A stretch of 17,109 nucleotides of DNA from Dunaliella salina. Its lineage: Eukaryota; Chlorophyta; Chlorophyceae; Chlamydomonadales; Dunaliellaceae. Both the position numbers and the translations under genes were made by a program. Where the stretch lies: contig MU069798.1 of assembly GCA_002284615.2 (NCBI GenBank), positions 81,448 to 98,556 of the forward strand, given 5' to 3'. Positions 9,801 through 16,410 of the stretch are shown piece by piece. Under the pieces are notes generated by a model, which was not told where the DNA came from, searched no databases, and saw only the letters and a program-made list of their open reading frames with translations. Every line of letters starts with the position of its first letter. The first letter of the stretch is position 1.

Positions 9801-11317
9801 ACTGCCTTGACTCCTGTCTACTTGCAAACTGACTATCTGCTTTCACAAGCAGCTTGCACTTGCCTGACACTCTGCCTGTAAACACAGCATAGTACCACTT
9901 AAATTTGTAGTTAAACATGTCACATCTCCTGAAGCTGGAGAAGATTGGCCTTGCTATCATTTGTGTGCATGTTGTTGGGCGCGGGTTCACTTGAAGACGA
10001 TTTGAGGCCTCAAGCTTGAGTGCAAAGGTGTGACTGAGATCCTCCTTGTGGTCGTAGGTACCATTCCCATTCAGATGAGGCGGCGGACACCCAGGCAGGG
10101 CTGTTTGGAGGCATCATTGTTTACCCTGCAGACCCAGAGAACAGTGACCCTGCGCCCTCTGATGCGGACCGTGAGCTGGTACTGTTCTTTGCCATCACAC
10201 AAGAGGTTGAGTCGTTGTACCTGGAGGAGAACCTGAAGATGTGAGTGTTGACCCTCCTCCTCTGGGCCTGCTTTGGTTGCAGCCTCTGCATCTTGCCAGC
10301 AAGTGATTTGAGGGTGAGTGGGTGCCTGAATTTGTGCTCCATTTTGTGCGAGGGGCCATCATCCACTCTCTGATCCCTTGGGTTGCCCAAGAAATCACGT
10401 CTTGTGCTTGCACAGGCATGGTTTTCTTGAAGCGAAGGGCCTGGAGGAATGGAAGCGCTCTTTTCATTTTTTTGAGGCATCACTCAGACCCAACATCAAT
10501 GGACTCATGTTCTGCAACATGCCAGCCCCTGAGGTCACTGCTGGCCAGCGTGTCCGGCTGCACGTGATGTCCTTGGGCGATATGACAGACATCCACACTG
10601 TAAACATCCTTGGTAAGCGATAGTGACTGCACGACAATGGAAGTGCTATCACTTAGTTCAATGTGCCTGGCTTCTCCCAAGTTCAATTGAGTGCTATGGA
10701 TGTGATTGTGTGATGAAGGGGTAAAAGGATTTTCCTCTGAGCCAAGTTGCTTGAGGCTATGAAGTGACTGCTTCCACCACCAAGGTGGACATGGCAAACA
10801 TGTTACCCACCGGTCATCCGCTGTAGGTCCTCCAGCAAATAGGGGGGGAGTGACGATGTCTCATTTGTGGAAGAGCAGGTTTGGTTGTGCTCTCTTAAAA
10901 CTGGATTACGCTCCCGCCTGACCTCTGCCTGACTTCCTTCTGGGCCGTTGCTAGCTTCGTGGCCATTGCCAGTTCCCGCAGTCTTTCAGTTTCTGCTTTA
11001 GGCTGGTAAGAGCCCTGTCTCTGTGTTTCAGCTTTTCGGACACGTCTATCTAATCTTATCTAATTAAACCAAACTCTTCACTATCCTGCAGGAGGTGTAT
11101 TTGAGTCACGGCTGCAGGGCCGCACCGATGCAGTGGCAATTCTAGCAGGAAGCATGCTTTCATTCGATGTCGTTGTAAGTAAGTTTGTGCATAATTGGTG
11201 AATGGATCTGAGATCGCATAACAATAAGTCGGTGCCACGCCTTAAACAGTGCGTGGCTGCCCTGATGCCTCCTGCAGCAAAAAGCTTGTGAAAACTTGCA
11301 GCACGTGCACACGACTA

Positions 11318-11380
<63 letters not shown>

Positions 11381-14300
11381 GAAGTTTCACTTTTCGAACA
11401 ATGCTTTTCACTTTTCACTTACTTTTCACGTATTCTTGCTGCAGTTCACTCAGCCTGGCATCTTCCCAGTGGCATGCGCAGTTGCGCTGCATGGAGGATC
11501 AGGGATGCAGGGCAGGATCGCTGTAGTCGGCAGCAACGAGCGCAGCATTCCTGAAGGCAGTGAGACTCGGACGTACTATATTAAGGCAGGCAAGTGGGGA
11601 GTTGATTTTAAAATTTAGTGGTGCTGCTGTGTGCAGCAATGCACCATATGGTGCCCTAAACCATGGTGCAATGACATGGTGAGTGACATGACACGACGTA
11701 CACCCCAGAAGCTGGGTGGCCATACACCAAGGTTGGTGAGCTGCCTCATGCCCATGGGCGCTTCAGATCTCCTTTTTGGGCCACTGTTAGACGGCTGTGC
11801 TGCGTGCACTTAGGCAGGCTTGCCACCTGATGCCCCCCCTCCTTGCAGCACAGGCATTACGGCAATTAAGGCTGACAGGTTTATCTTGTTAGCCTAGGAT
11901 GCTCAAGAGTGGAGTAGATTTACACCTGCTGGCAACGGCAGCTGAGAAGCTTAGTCTTGACTGCGCTGCCTGCAGAGGCCGTAGAGTGGAACTATGCGCC
12001 TGAAGGAGTTCGCGAGGGCTGTGCCAACATAGACAGCGAGGAGGCAAAAAAATGGCTGGAGACATCAAGTGTTACTATCGGCCCAAGGTAGTGTCTGAGG
12101 TGGACATGAAGTTTGTGCAGTTTTAGTGCACTGTAGGCTGTGACCAAATATCTGACTTGGGGACGGACTAAGAGCACGACACTGTTTAACACAAGCAGAA
12201 GAGTCTTGGTCCCAGAGGCTTGTCACCCCGCCAGGTGTTGCTTAAAATACTCCTGGGAGTGGTTTTGGTTTGGGGTGCACGTCCTGCCCGTCACCTGCTG
12301 CATCTCACTTGCTGGTTGCAGGCGTATGAAGGCCCTGTTCCGGCAGTACACAAACAGCTCCTTCAGCCAGCTTGTTGCACGCCCGAGATACCATGGCATG
12401 CTGGGCCCTCTCATTGCCGCTGAGGTTGGGGACGTGGTCGAGGTCACCCTGCAGGTGAATTTCCACTGTAGCAAGTGGGTGGTAGGGAGAGGATGTGCGC
12501 CCGTTGATGTGGGGTGTATGGAGCATGAATTACTCATGCCAATCAGCTGGCTGGTCTTGGGCACGTGCCCACATGTGCACATGTACAATTGCTTGGTCGC
12601 TTTCCTTCAGGAGGGGTCCATGATCAGTGACCAGTGCCCGCACCTTCCTTAAGCCTACCAAGCATCATGTAGCTTGCTGCTTGGTATACTTGACGTATCA
12701 TCACATGCCACGTCATTTTTCTCCTGAGCTCATGCGTGCAAGATCACAGATTGGTCTTGGGATTTCCAGTCAACTTCCACATTCTTGACTTGTGGCAAGC
12801 GTGTGGGTTTGTCTGCAGAATGACCTGGAAATGCCCATCAACTTTTACATGGGTGGAGCTTTTGTGCGATTGGAGGAGAGCGACAACCCCCTTTTGCCGG
12901 TGCCCCCTGGCGGGATGCGCACCTACAGATGGATAGTGCCTGAGGCGGTAGGCAGCTGCCTAATGTCATAGCTATGCCTTGGACATTTTACATGTGCTAC
13001 TGTTGAGCCCTGTGATGCATTTGGGTGCCCACCTACCATGTGCTTCCACATGTGTATCTCCTTTCTCATTGTCACGTTCCTCCAGCCACTTGCTTGCTTT
13101 GCTTCTCATGCTTCATGCTTCATGCTTCTCATTGTCACGTTCCTCCAGCCACTCGCTTGCTTTGCTTGCCCCGCAGGCTGGCCCAAAGGCTGATAAGGGT
13201 AGCAGCGTGTCCTACGCCTACGCATCGCAAGTCATCTGGCTCCCTCAGCAAGCCGCAGGTCTTTTTGGGTTGGTAATGGTCGTCAGGGAGGGGATGCTGG
13301 GGGCAGATGGCGTCACGCCTACAGATGTGGACCATATTGTGCCTGTAGTCATGCTGGTGCGTGCATTAACACACAGAGGAATGGCTTGCAAACATTTTGT
13401 GACTCAGGGTGCTCTTCCTCAGTACAGTGCGTGCTTTTACCACCTGTGCGTCCTTCCCATGGCAACCAGCAACCTTGCACATCCTTCCAACCACCTCAGG
13501 GTTCTTGTTCAAGTCCTGTGCTTTTTTGCAGAAACTCTGAAGTGCTGGTTTTGAACCCAACTGTGTTGCTGACCTGTTCAAAAGTTTGATCAGTAATAAG
13601 TAAATGGCAAGCTTGATAAACCTGGTTCGGTCCAAGTGTGCGGCTCAGTGTCTGCCTGCTTCTTCGTTCTCATGCTTTTGCAGGTGACAAATGAGAACAA
13701 CACACCCGCTCCGCTTCTCCACGCATCCATTGAAAGGGCTGGCCTGCTTGAGGGCAGGAATGAAACAGCAGAAGAGTTTGTGAAGAGGGTTCAGGCCTCT
13801 GAGGATGCACAGCTCTTCCAGGTGAGTGGTGGGCTATAGTGACACCTGTTTTTCAAAGAGCACAAAAGAAAAGAAAAGAAAAGTCTACGCAATCTCGAGG
13901 CCGCGTGCATTAAGGGAAGAACCCCTAACAAAAGTTAGAGGCCTCACCAAAGAGCACAATGTTTAATCTTCAAAGGAGAGTGGTAAGGTATTTAGGTATT
14001 TTGTTAAGCTTCAGCAATCTTCCAGGTCATGAAGGTGCAAAGCTGCAGTCCAGTGCAGCATGATCTGGTATCCTGCTCGCCTCACACATCTTGCGTACTT
14101 ATCTGTGTGCACTGCAGGAGAGCAACCGCATGCGTTCTATCAATGGGCTCATGTTCTGCAACTTCCAGATTGACGTCATGCCCGGCAAACGGCTGCGACT
14201 ACTTACAGCATCATTCGGCGCCTACTTCCCAGGACTCTTCAGAAACATACACAGCCCACTTGTGGTCGGACAGGTGCTCCTGCTCCTCCTTTTGAAGGCA

Positions 14301-15915
14301 GTGTCTGATCAGTGCTCCTTGAAGTTTCCAGGCATAAGATCAGCGTACACAGCTGTGCTGTAGCCCTGTTAAGAGCCTCATTCATGTGCATGCTAGGGAA
14401 TCACTATGTCGGTCATCAGCATGTAGCCAGTCATGAGCATGACTGCTGCGTTCTTTTGCGTTGTGTATGCAGGTGTTGAAGGCCCTGGGTGAGCCCACGC
14501 AGTCTGAGACCATTCTCCCAGGGATCTCTAGGGTGGTCGACCTCGAGGTCCAGGCAACTGGCACGTGGCCACTGCTGTGTGGTGAGTGTCCTAAAGCCTT
14601 GACGCGCTCTGAGTCATGTAAAAAATGATGCCCGGGCATTTGTGATTGCATTTATTGCATCATGATTTTGCACGCCAAGATTTTTTTCCAGGACAAGGAC
14701 TCAATTCCAACCCCACGCCAGTGCAAGCTCCAGACGTCCATTGACACAAAAAAAAATGTTTCTTAGCCTGCTCAGATGATCTGGGCTATCTGTGCCGCAG
14801 CACGGGTCAACAGGCAAGCCCTGGGCTGGTTGTTCCTCTAGGTTGTTTCCAATTGTGCTCTTCTACTGTGCCTCCTTCTTGGTCTCTTGCAGGCATTGAT
14901 GAGCACCAAACCCGTGGCATGGTTGGCAACGTGAACGTGGGTGTACCTGCCGGGATTGAGCTGGATCTCACAGACGAGACACTGGGTGTGACCGTCACAA
15001 TCAATGGCAACCTGGGAGACATTGAGGACATCGAAGCCTACCACCGCAGTGTGGCCAGTGCCCTCGCCCAGGGGCTTGCTGACGAGAGCATCATCCAGGG
15101 CCCCAAAGGAGGTCCATGTACAAACTGCGTCAAGGTGGGTCAGGTTGAAAAGTGGATTCCCATGTGTATTTTTTTGTGGCTACACACAATGCACGATTGT
15201 AGGTGCTTTGCAAACCTGTAAGCTTGTGACCTTGGGATTTATGCATGCATGCACTGCTACTGCACATGCATGCAATGATCACAAAGGTCATGAGATGGGC
15301 AGCCCGCAGGCCAATCGGCTGCAAGGCTGTGCAGGTCCATGAGCATCATGAGATTATTTGTTGCTTGTGCTCCATAATTGTCTGCAGCCTGTGGGGAGTC
15401 TGGCTGAAGGCTCAGTTATTGCATCCCTGGAGGTGGGCATACCACAAGGCCAGTCGGTGGAAGATATTGCGGTGAGTTTTGGTGGTGCAACTGTGCCCCT
15501 ATTGCCTGAAACACTTCACACATGCCAAAACCAACATTCCACAATGTTGACACTCCACGCCAGTGCTTTTGTGCGCAAAGTACAGTAGTATGAATTCAGT
15601 AACAAACACTAGAGGGAGCGCAAAAACAAGAAGTGTACAAAGGGGTGTGGGGGGATCTGCCCCTTTTCGCTGTGATGTCCACTGGGGTTTCAACATGGGT
15701 AGCGACCAATCTCACATCAATCCCACCCCTTGTCCCTAAGCCTCCAAAACCCTAATCCTAACCCTAAATCCTTAACCTAAACCTATCCCTAAACCTAAAA
15801 GTCAAGGGGTGGGATTGATGTGAGGTTGGTCGCTGCACCTTCAACAATGACTCCTTGTCATGCAAATATTGTGTTGTATCAATTTCACTGTTTTTGGCAG
15901 TTTGTTGAGAAGTAG
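3404..15915 (+). CDS. FOX1: FOX1-like six-domain multicopper ferroxidase, 26 exons, 5' partial
   Basis: Ceruloplasmin/hephaestin-type multicopper oxidase, expected to oxidise Fe(II) to Fe(III) with O2 at the cell surface during high-affinity iron uptake. I joined 26 exons (listed separately) at GT-AG borders plus one GC-AG border; every junction keeps the frame, giving 1,092 residues. Approximate domains: D1 1-147 (N-terminus missing), D2 148-275, D3 283-480, D4 490-640, D5 655-830, D6 835-995, then an extension to 1092. Type 1 copper ligands (Cys, His at +5, Met at +10, plus an upstream His) are present in D2, D4 and D6. Trinuclear ligands are only in D2 (HWH, HCH) and D3 (HPH, HSH). N-glycosylation sequons (NIT, NAS, NSS, NNT, NET) fit an extracytoplasmic protein. 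The start codon and roughly the first 50-100 residues were not located. Identification rests on family motifs read by eye. A non-ferroxidase multicopper oxidase is the main alternative. Confidence 0.92.
3702..3892 (+). CDS. FOX1: Ferroxidase exon 2 (domain 1 core, copper ligands lost)
   Basis: Encodes the GPLMRVEAGDTLQVTL strand and the following loop. Where a copper-binding domain has HPHG, this one has LEPLGG, so neither trinuclear His is present. Acceptor GTGCAG, donor GTGGGC. The Gly codon is split with exon 1 and the exon ends in phase 0. Confidence 0.92.
4093..4213 (+). CDS. FOX1: Ferroxidase exon 3 (domain 1, YRSP in place of YHSH)
   Basis: Continues domain 1 from VPDDAAPS to the LYLYRSPVDVVAHSNAG motif. 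In active domains this region reads YHSH; here both His are replaced (R and P), so D1 cannot supply trinuclear ligands. Donor GTTTGT; the final Gly codon is split with exon 4. Confidence 0.92.
4483..4565 (+). CDS. FOX1: Ferroxidase exon 4 (end of domain 1)
   Basis: Starts after TTCTTTTTGTAG and encodes LLGPIIVTSKG, the last strand of an odd-numbered cupredoxin domain, followed by an acidic linker (ANEDGSTQGVDYDHV). Donor GTGAGT, phase 0. A perfect 9-bp hairpin (4428-4447) lies 35 nt upstream of the acceptor. Confidence 0.93.
4987..5083 (+). CDS. FOX1: Ferroxidase exon 5 (start of domain 2)
   Basis: Encodes VVFLVIREPESPLFEENSDV and then SQSKNVIN, corresponding to the ESNxMxxIN segment of ceruloplasmin even domains. 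The Glu that is an iron ligand in human ceruloplasmin domain 6 is Gln here and the segment is two residues shorter. Acceptor CTGTAG, donor GTAAGC. Confidence 0.93.
5164..5214. repeat. 17-bp tandem repeat, three exact copies
   Basis: The unit TGCCTCGGGCTAGGCGT is repeated three times without change inside intron 5, followed by a partial fourth (TGCCT). Each unit contains the inverted pair GCCT...AGGC, so the array could form a series of small hairpins. Confidence 0.93.
5260..5365 (+). CDS. FOX1: Ferroxidase exon 6 (domain 2, first His of the copper cluster)
   Basis: Encodes GYVYCNLPGLEAPVG through HNFHW. The HxxHxH motif is split by intron 6: the type 1 His and first trinuclear His are here, and the second trinuclear His opens exon 7. 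Acceptor CATGCAG, donor CACTG|GTGAGT; the Trp codon is split. Confidence 0.95.
5502..5591. repeat. Compound (GAT)n(GT)n microsatellite in intron 6
   Basis: About six GAT/ATG units (5502-5519) pass directly into about 36 GT units ending at 5591. A second compound array with the same order and orientation occurs at 6284-6327 in the same intron. Confidence 0.95.
5880..5951 (-). mobile_element. tRNA-Asp-derived SINE or tRNA pseudogene
   Basis: On the minus strand, an exact box A (TAGCTTAGTGG, 5933-5943) is followed by an anticodon arm CCTGC, loop CTGTCAC, GCAGG (5908-5924), giving anticodon GTC for Asp. A T-arm-like CGGG-TTGGTTC-CCCG follows at about 5887-5903; its box B has lost the usual TTCGA. 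The acceptor stem is poorly paired, so this is unlikely to be a working tRNA. tRNA-Asp-related SINEs are known from Chlamydomonas. The SINE body and tail could not be delimited. Confidence 0.65.
6284..6327. repeat. Compound (ATG)n(TG)n microsatellite in intron 6
   Basis: About eleven ATG units run into a short TG tract ending at 6327. Apart from this, the array at 5502-5591 and the SINE, I see nothing notable in the 1,252-bp intron 6. Confidence 0.93.
6618..6738 (+). CDS. FOX1: Ferroxidase exon 7 (domain 2, HWHG ... WLFHCH)
   Basis: Completes HWHGNTML and runs to NPGVWLFHCH, the canonical Cys with its flanking type 3 His residues. The donor must be CAT|GTGGGT: using GTGAAG three bases on would create a stop after joining to exon 8. 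A (TG)40 array begins 12 nt into the intron. Confidence 0.93.
6751..6830. repeat. (TG)40 microsatellite next to a 5' splice site
   Basis: Forty uninterrupted TG units start 12 nt after the intron 7 donor (6739), followed by degenerate GTGCGTGC sequence to about 6862. Confidence 0.98.
7189..7307 (+). CDS. FOX1: Ferroxidase exon 8 (end of domain 2, start of domain 3)
   Basis: Opens with VNKHLRLGM, giving the type 1 His (Cys+5) and axial Met (Cys+10) of D2. It then crosses into D3 with the hallmark EREYFIAAEEVLW. Acceptor GAGCAG, donor TTTG|GTAGGT, Trp codon split. Confidence 0.94.
7528..7650 (+). CDS. FOX1: Ferroxidase exon 9 (domain 3 N-terminal loop)
   Basis: After a CCCCGCAG acceptor this exon encodes HYDDLSGLNQCGPEPVPLTE and ends at ELERMGS with a GTGAGT donor. 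The sequence itself is poorly conserved. The assignment rests on frame continuity on both sides and on its position between AAEEVLW and the YTDGSF strand. Confidence 0.85.
7896..8287 (-). mobile_element. Second miniature LTR-type element with tRNA-like interior, antisense in intron 9
   Basis: Direct repeats of 73-77 bp (7896-7972 and 8215-8287, roughly 85 percent identical with small indels) enclose 242 bp. Read on the minus strand, the repeats begin TGTAA and the upstream copy ends CA. The interior starts ATTGGTACGCAAAGCCAGG (8196-8214), close to the TTGGTCGCAAAGCTAGG of the element at 1454-1816. It ends in a purine tract, AGGCAAGGGGGAA (7973-7985), directly before the other repeat. No exact target duplication was found, and the poly-T/A edge at 7898-7910 makes one boundary uncertain. 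Confidence 0.65.
8121..8187 (-). other. tRNA-like segment inside the intron 9 element
   Basis: Minus-strand box A TGGCATAGCGG (8177-8187) fits the consensus fully. Box B is GGTTCAACACC (8121-8131). Between them is a perfect 7-bp arm with 7-nt loop (8156-8176) in the anticodon-arm position. The extra sequence between this arm and box B is longer than in a normal tRNA. Confidence 0.6.
8453..8614 (+). CDS. FOX1: Ferroxidase exon 10 (domain 3)
   Basis: Encodes NITKAMYVEYTDGSFSTRVN and then LGLVGPILKARVGDTLVVTF, a nearly standard ceruloplasmin-type domain opening, with an NIT glycosylation sequon. Acceptor CCCTGCAG, donor GTGAGG. Confidence 0.96.
8842..8992 (+). CDS. FOX1: Ferroxidase exon 11 (domain 3, LHPHG copper ligands)
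   Basis: Encodes PAVSLHPHGVLYDKTGEGAP, supplying one type 2 and one type 3 His (HPH). It continues through an NAS sequon to APGDTHVYVWN. D1 and D5 have lost these His residues, so D3 is the only odd domain able to bind the cluster. Donor GTGAGC. Confidence 0.96.
9349..9395. repeat. Two-copy 28-bp tandem repeat in intron 11
   Basis: A 19-bp identical core, TGTGTGCGTGCATAAGCGT, occurs at 9349-9367 and 9377-9395 (period 28). Otherwise intron 11 (8993-9525) and the other long introns 12 (9579-10057) and 14 (10613-11091) show no structure I can name. Confidence 0.85.
9526..9578 (+). CDS. FOX1: Ferroxidase exon 12 (domain 3, short)
   Basis: A 53-bp exon encoding VTRAAAPGPGDVNSKLW. It leads directly into the YHSH motif of the next exon; the Met codon is split (AT|G). 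Acceptor ATGCAG, donor GTGAGT. Confidence 0.93.
10058..10240 (+). CDS. FOX1: Ferroxidase exon 13 (domain 3 YHSH, linker to domain 4)
   Basis: Starts with YHSHSDEAADTQAGLFGGII, the second pair of trinuclear His (HSH), then runs along an acidic linker into ELVLFFAITQEVESLYLEEN, the first strands of D4. Acceptor GTCGTAG, donor GTGAGT. Confidence 0.96.
10416..10612 (+). CDS. FOX1: Ferroxidase exon 14 (domain 4)
   Basis: Encodes FEASLRPNINGLMFCNMPAP and DMTDIHTVNILG. The type 1 His is retained (DIHT), but the two trinuclear His that should follow are N and L. The Glu matching ceruloplasmin Glu935 is kept and the His940 position is Pro. Donor GTAAGC. Confidence 0.95.
11092..11174 (+). CDS. FOX1: Ferroxidase exon 15 (domain 4)
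   Basis: Encodes GVFESRLQGRTDAVAILAGS and then MLSFDVV, the strands between the type 1 His and the Cys loop of D4. Acceptor TCCTGCAG, donor GTAAGT, ending in phase 0. Confidence 0.93.
11323..11377. repeat. (CA)n microsatellite in intron 15
   Basis: About 27 units, ending 67 nt upstream of the acceptor of exon 16 and followed by a pyrimidine-rich stretch with repeated CTTTTCAC. Confidence 0.97.
11445..11589 (+). CDS. FOX1: Ferroxidase exon 16 (domain 4 Cys loop, GC donor)
   Basis: Encodes PGIFPVACAVALHGGSGMQG: the type 1 Cys, His (+5) and Met (+10) are present, but the residues flanking Cys are Ala, so there is no electron route through HCH. It ends at TYYIKA with the donor AG|GCAAGT. Only this GC donor keeps the frame into AEAVEWNYAPEG of exon 17. 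Confidence 0.92.
11590..11975 (+). other. GC-AG intron (intron 16)
   Basis: The donor is AG|GCAAGT, matching U1 except for the C at position +2, and the acceptor is CCTGCAG. GT sites nearby break the frame: joining at GGCAA|GTGGGG leads to a stop in exon 17. The intron also contains a perfect 14-bp palindrome, GCACCATATGGTGC (11641-11654). Confidence 0.85.
11976..12087 (+). CDS. FOX1: Ferroxidase exon 17 (start of domain 5)
   Basis: Encodes EAVEWNYAPEGVREG, the EVxWDYAP hallmark that opens an odd domain, then a charged loop (DSEEAKKWLE). Acceptor CCTGCAG, donor GTAGTG. Confidence 0.93.
12322..12454 (+). CDS. FOX1: Ferroxidase exon 18 (domain 5)
   Basis: Encodes RMKALFRQYTNSSFSQLV and MLGPLIAAEVGDVVEVTLQ, parallel to exon 10 in D3. 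It contains an NSS sequon. Acceptor GGTTGCAG, donor GTGAAT, phase 0. Confidence 0.95.
12819..12947 (+). CDS. FOX1: Ferroxidase exon 19 (domain 5, copper ligands lost)
   Basis: Encodes NDLEMPINFYMGGAFVRLEE and ends at YRWIVPEA. The HPHG position reads YMGG, so D5 contributes no trinuclear ligand. Acceptor GTCTGCAG, donor GTAGGC. Confidence 0.93.
13063..13167. repeat. 42-bp direct duplication at a 3' splice region
   Basis: Copies at 13063-13104 and 13126-13167 differ by one base. Between them lies a short CTTCATG repeat. The second copy is the pyrimidine-rich tract directly before the CCCCGCAG acceptor of exon 20 (13176). Confidence 0.93.
13177..13356 (+). CDS. FOX1: Ferroxidase exon 20 (domain 5)
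   Basis: Encodes SYAYASQVIWLPQQAAGLFG and the following strand up to VPVVML. The YHSH position is ASQV, again without His. The apparent GTCTTT donor inside the exon is not used, because GLFGLVMVV is the expected continuation. Its acceptor lies in the second copy of a 42-bp duplication. Confidence 0.92.
13684..13821 (+). CDS. FOX1: Ferroxidase exon 21 (linker to domain 6)
   Basis: Encodes VTNENNTPAPLLHASIERAG and an acidic helical linker ending at EDAQLFQ, just before ESNRM of exon 22. It carries NNT and NET sequons. Acceptor TTTTGCAG, donor GTGAGT. Confidence 0.93.
13864..13883. repeat. (AAAAG)4 microsatellite in intron 21
   Basis: Four units of a purine pentanucleotide, 42 nt after the intron 21 donor. 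Confidence 0.9.
14118..14273 (+). CDS. FOX1: Ferroxidase exon 22 (domain 6, type 1 His)
   Basis: Encodes ESNRMRSINGLMFCNFQ and LFRNIHSPLVVGQ. The Glu matching ceruloplasmin Glu935 is kept and the His940 position is Arg. The type 1 His is kept (NIHS); the trinuclear His pair is missing. Donor GTGCTC. Confidence 0.94.
14473..14581 (+). CDS. FOX1: Ferroxidase exon 23 (domain 6)
   Basis: Encodes VLKALGEPTQSETILPGISR and then GTWPLLC, where ceruloplasmin has GxWLLHC. The type 1 Cys is present but the flanking type 3 His are Leu and Gly. Donor TGTG|GTGAGT. Confidence 0.93.
14893..15134 (+). CDS. FOX1: Ferroxidase exon 24 (end of domain 6, C-terminal extension)
   Basis: Opens with GIDEHQTRGM, which supplies type 1 His (+5) and Met (+10). 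The position of ceruloplasmin Asp1025 is Glu. From about residue 998 the protein leaves the cupredoxin fold: VTVTINGNLGDIEDIEAY, an amphipathic helix (RSVASALAQGLADES), then GGPCTNCVK with a CxxC. Donor GTGGGT. Confidence 0.93.
15388..15471 (+). CDS. FOX1: Ferroxidase exon 25 (C-terminal extension)
   Basis: Encodes PVGSLAEGSVIASLEVGIPQ and GQSVEDIA. Together with exon 24 this gives a beta-helix-beta pattern ending in a GSV strand, which I associate with small SEA-like repeats in algal extracellular proteins (inference). Acceptor TCTGCAG, donor GCG|GTGAGT. Confidence 0.88.
15701..15834. repeat. Telomere-like tract between 32-bp inverted repeats, in intron 25
   Basis: The left arm (15701-15732) and right arm (15803-15834) are reverse complements with one mismatch over 32 bp. 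The 70-bp spacer is made of degenerate CCCTAAA/CCTAA units, for example CCCTAATCCTAACCCTAAAT. Plant-type telomeres in green algae are TTTAGGG or a close variant, so the spacer resembles an eroded interstitial telomeric tract. It could be a foldback/MITE-like element or a break-repair scar. Confidence 0.85.
15901..15915 (+). CDS. FOX1: Ferroxidase exon 26, proposed 4-codon terminal exon
   Basis: After a good acceptor (CACTGTTTTTGGCAG) the frame reads FVEK then TAG. The phase agrees with exon 25. The alternative is retention of the donor and reading on to a stop at 15586-15588, or another exon I did not find. The length alone gives little support. Confidence 0.5.
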   Translation, partial: FVEK

Positions 15916-16410
15916 TTGTGGTTAGCATTTATAATACAAAACATGATCTGCGCATGTCATCCTTGGGGAAAAAGGCACATTCAGTTTGGGCACATTTGAA
16001 CCGCTCCAGGAGCTTCACACCTTGATTGGTACCTTTGGTTGGTACAAAGGATTACAAAGGGGGGTGACTCCAGACAGGGTGTTAGGCTGCTCGCACTGCT
16101 TGTCACTGTCAGCGAAATGAAACATCCATCAGTCCAGAAAAGAAATAAGGCATATGTTTATCTGAAAAAAACTCAAAAACGTCCGCATTATGGACATGGT
16201 GATGCAGTTGTAAGTAGGGCTAGGGTTGGGAAGAAAGGTATGTAATGGCCTGAAAACACACTTTTCTTGCAAAAGAGCAGTACGTGCTCCTCGTCCTGGA
16301 CCTCATTGCAAGACATTTCACAGACAGCAGGGCCAGGCTGCCAGTGAACTGACACAACTCTCAAATGATGAGCGTGTAATCAAAACCTGCTCACATTACT
16401 AACCACATGC
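15916..16410 (+). other. 3' UTR and downstream region, candidate TGTAA poly(A) signal
   Basis: TGTAA, the common poly(A) signal in volvocalean algae, occurs at 16209-16213, 16241-16245 and 16375-16379. The second would give a 3' UTR of about 340 nt. No coding sequence is evident on the plus strand here. Confidence 0.4.

Noticed and set aside
12140..12652. 170-codon frame over exon 18 as an independent gene
   Set aside because: Only 12322-12454 is conserved; the rest is flanking intron that happens to be open.
12656..12686. 9-bp perfect inverted repeat TACCAAGCA/TGCTTGGTA
   Set aside because: Small intronic hairpin with no further context; similar chance palindromes occur at 4428-4447 and near 14430.
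15472..15588. Read-through of exon 25 to a stop at 15586-15588 as the protein C-terminus
   Set aside because: A strong GTGAGT donor lies at the exon end and the read-through peptide looks random; kept only as an alternative.
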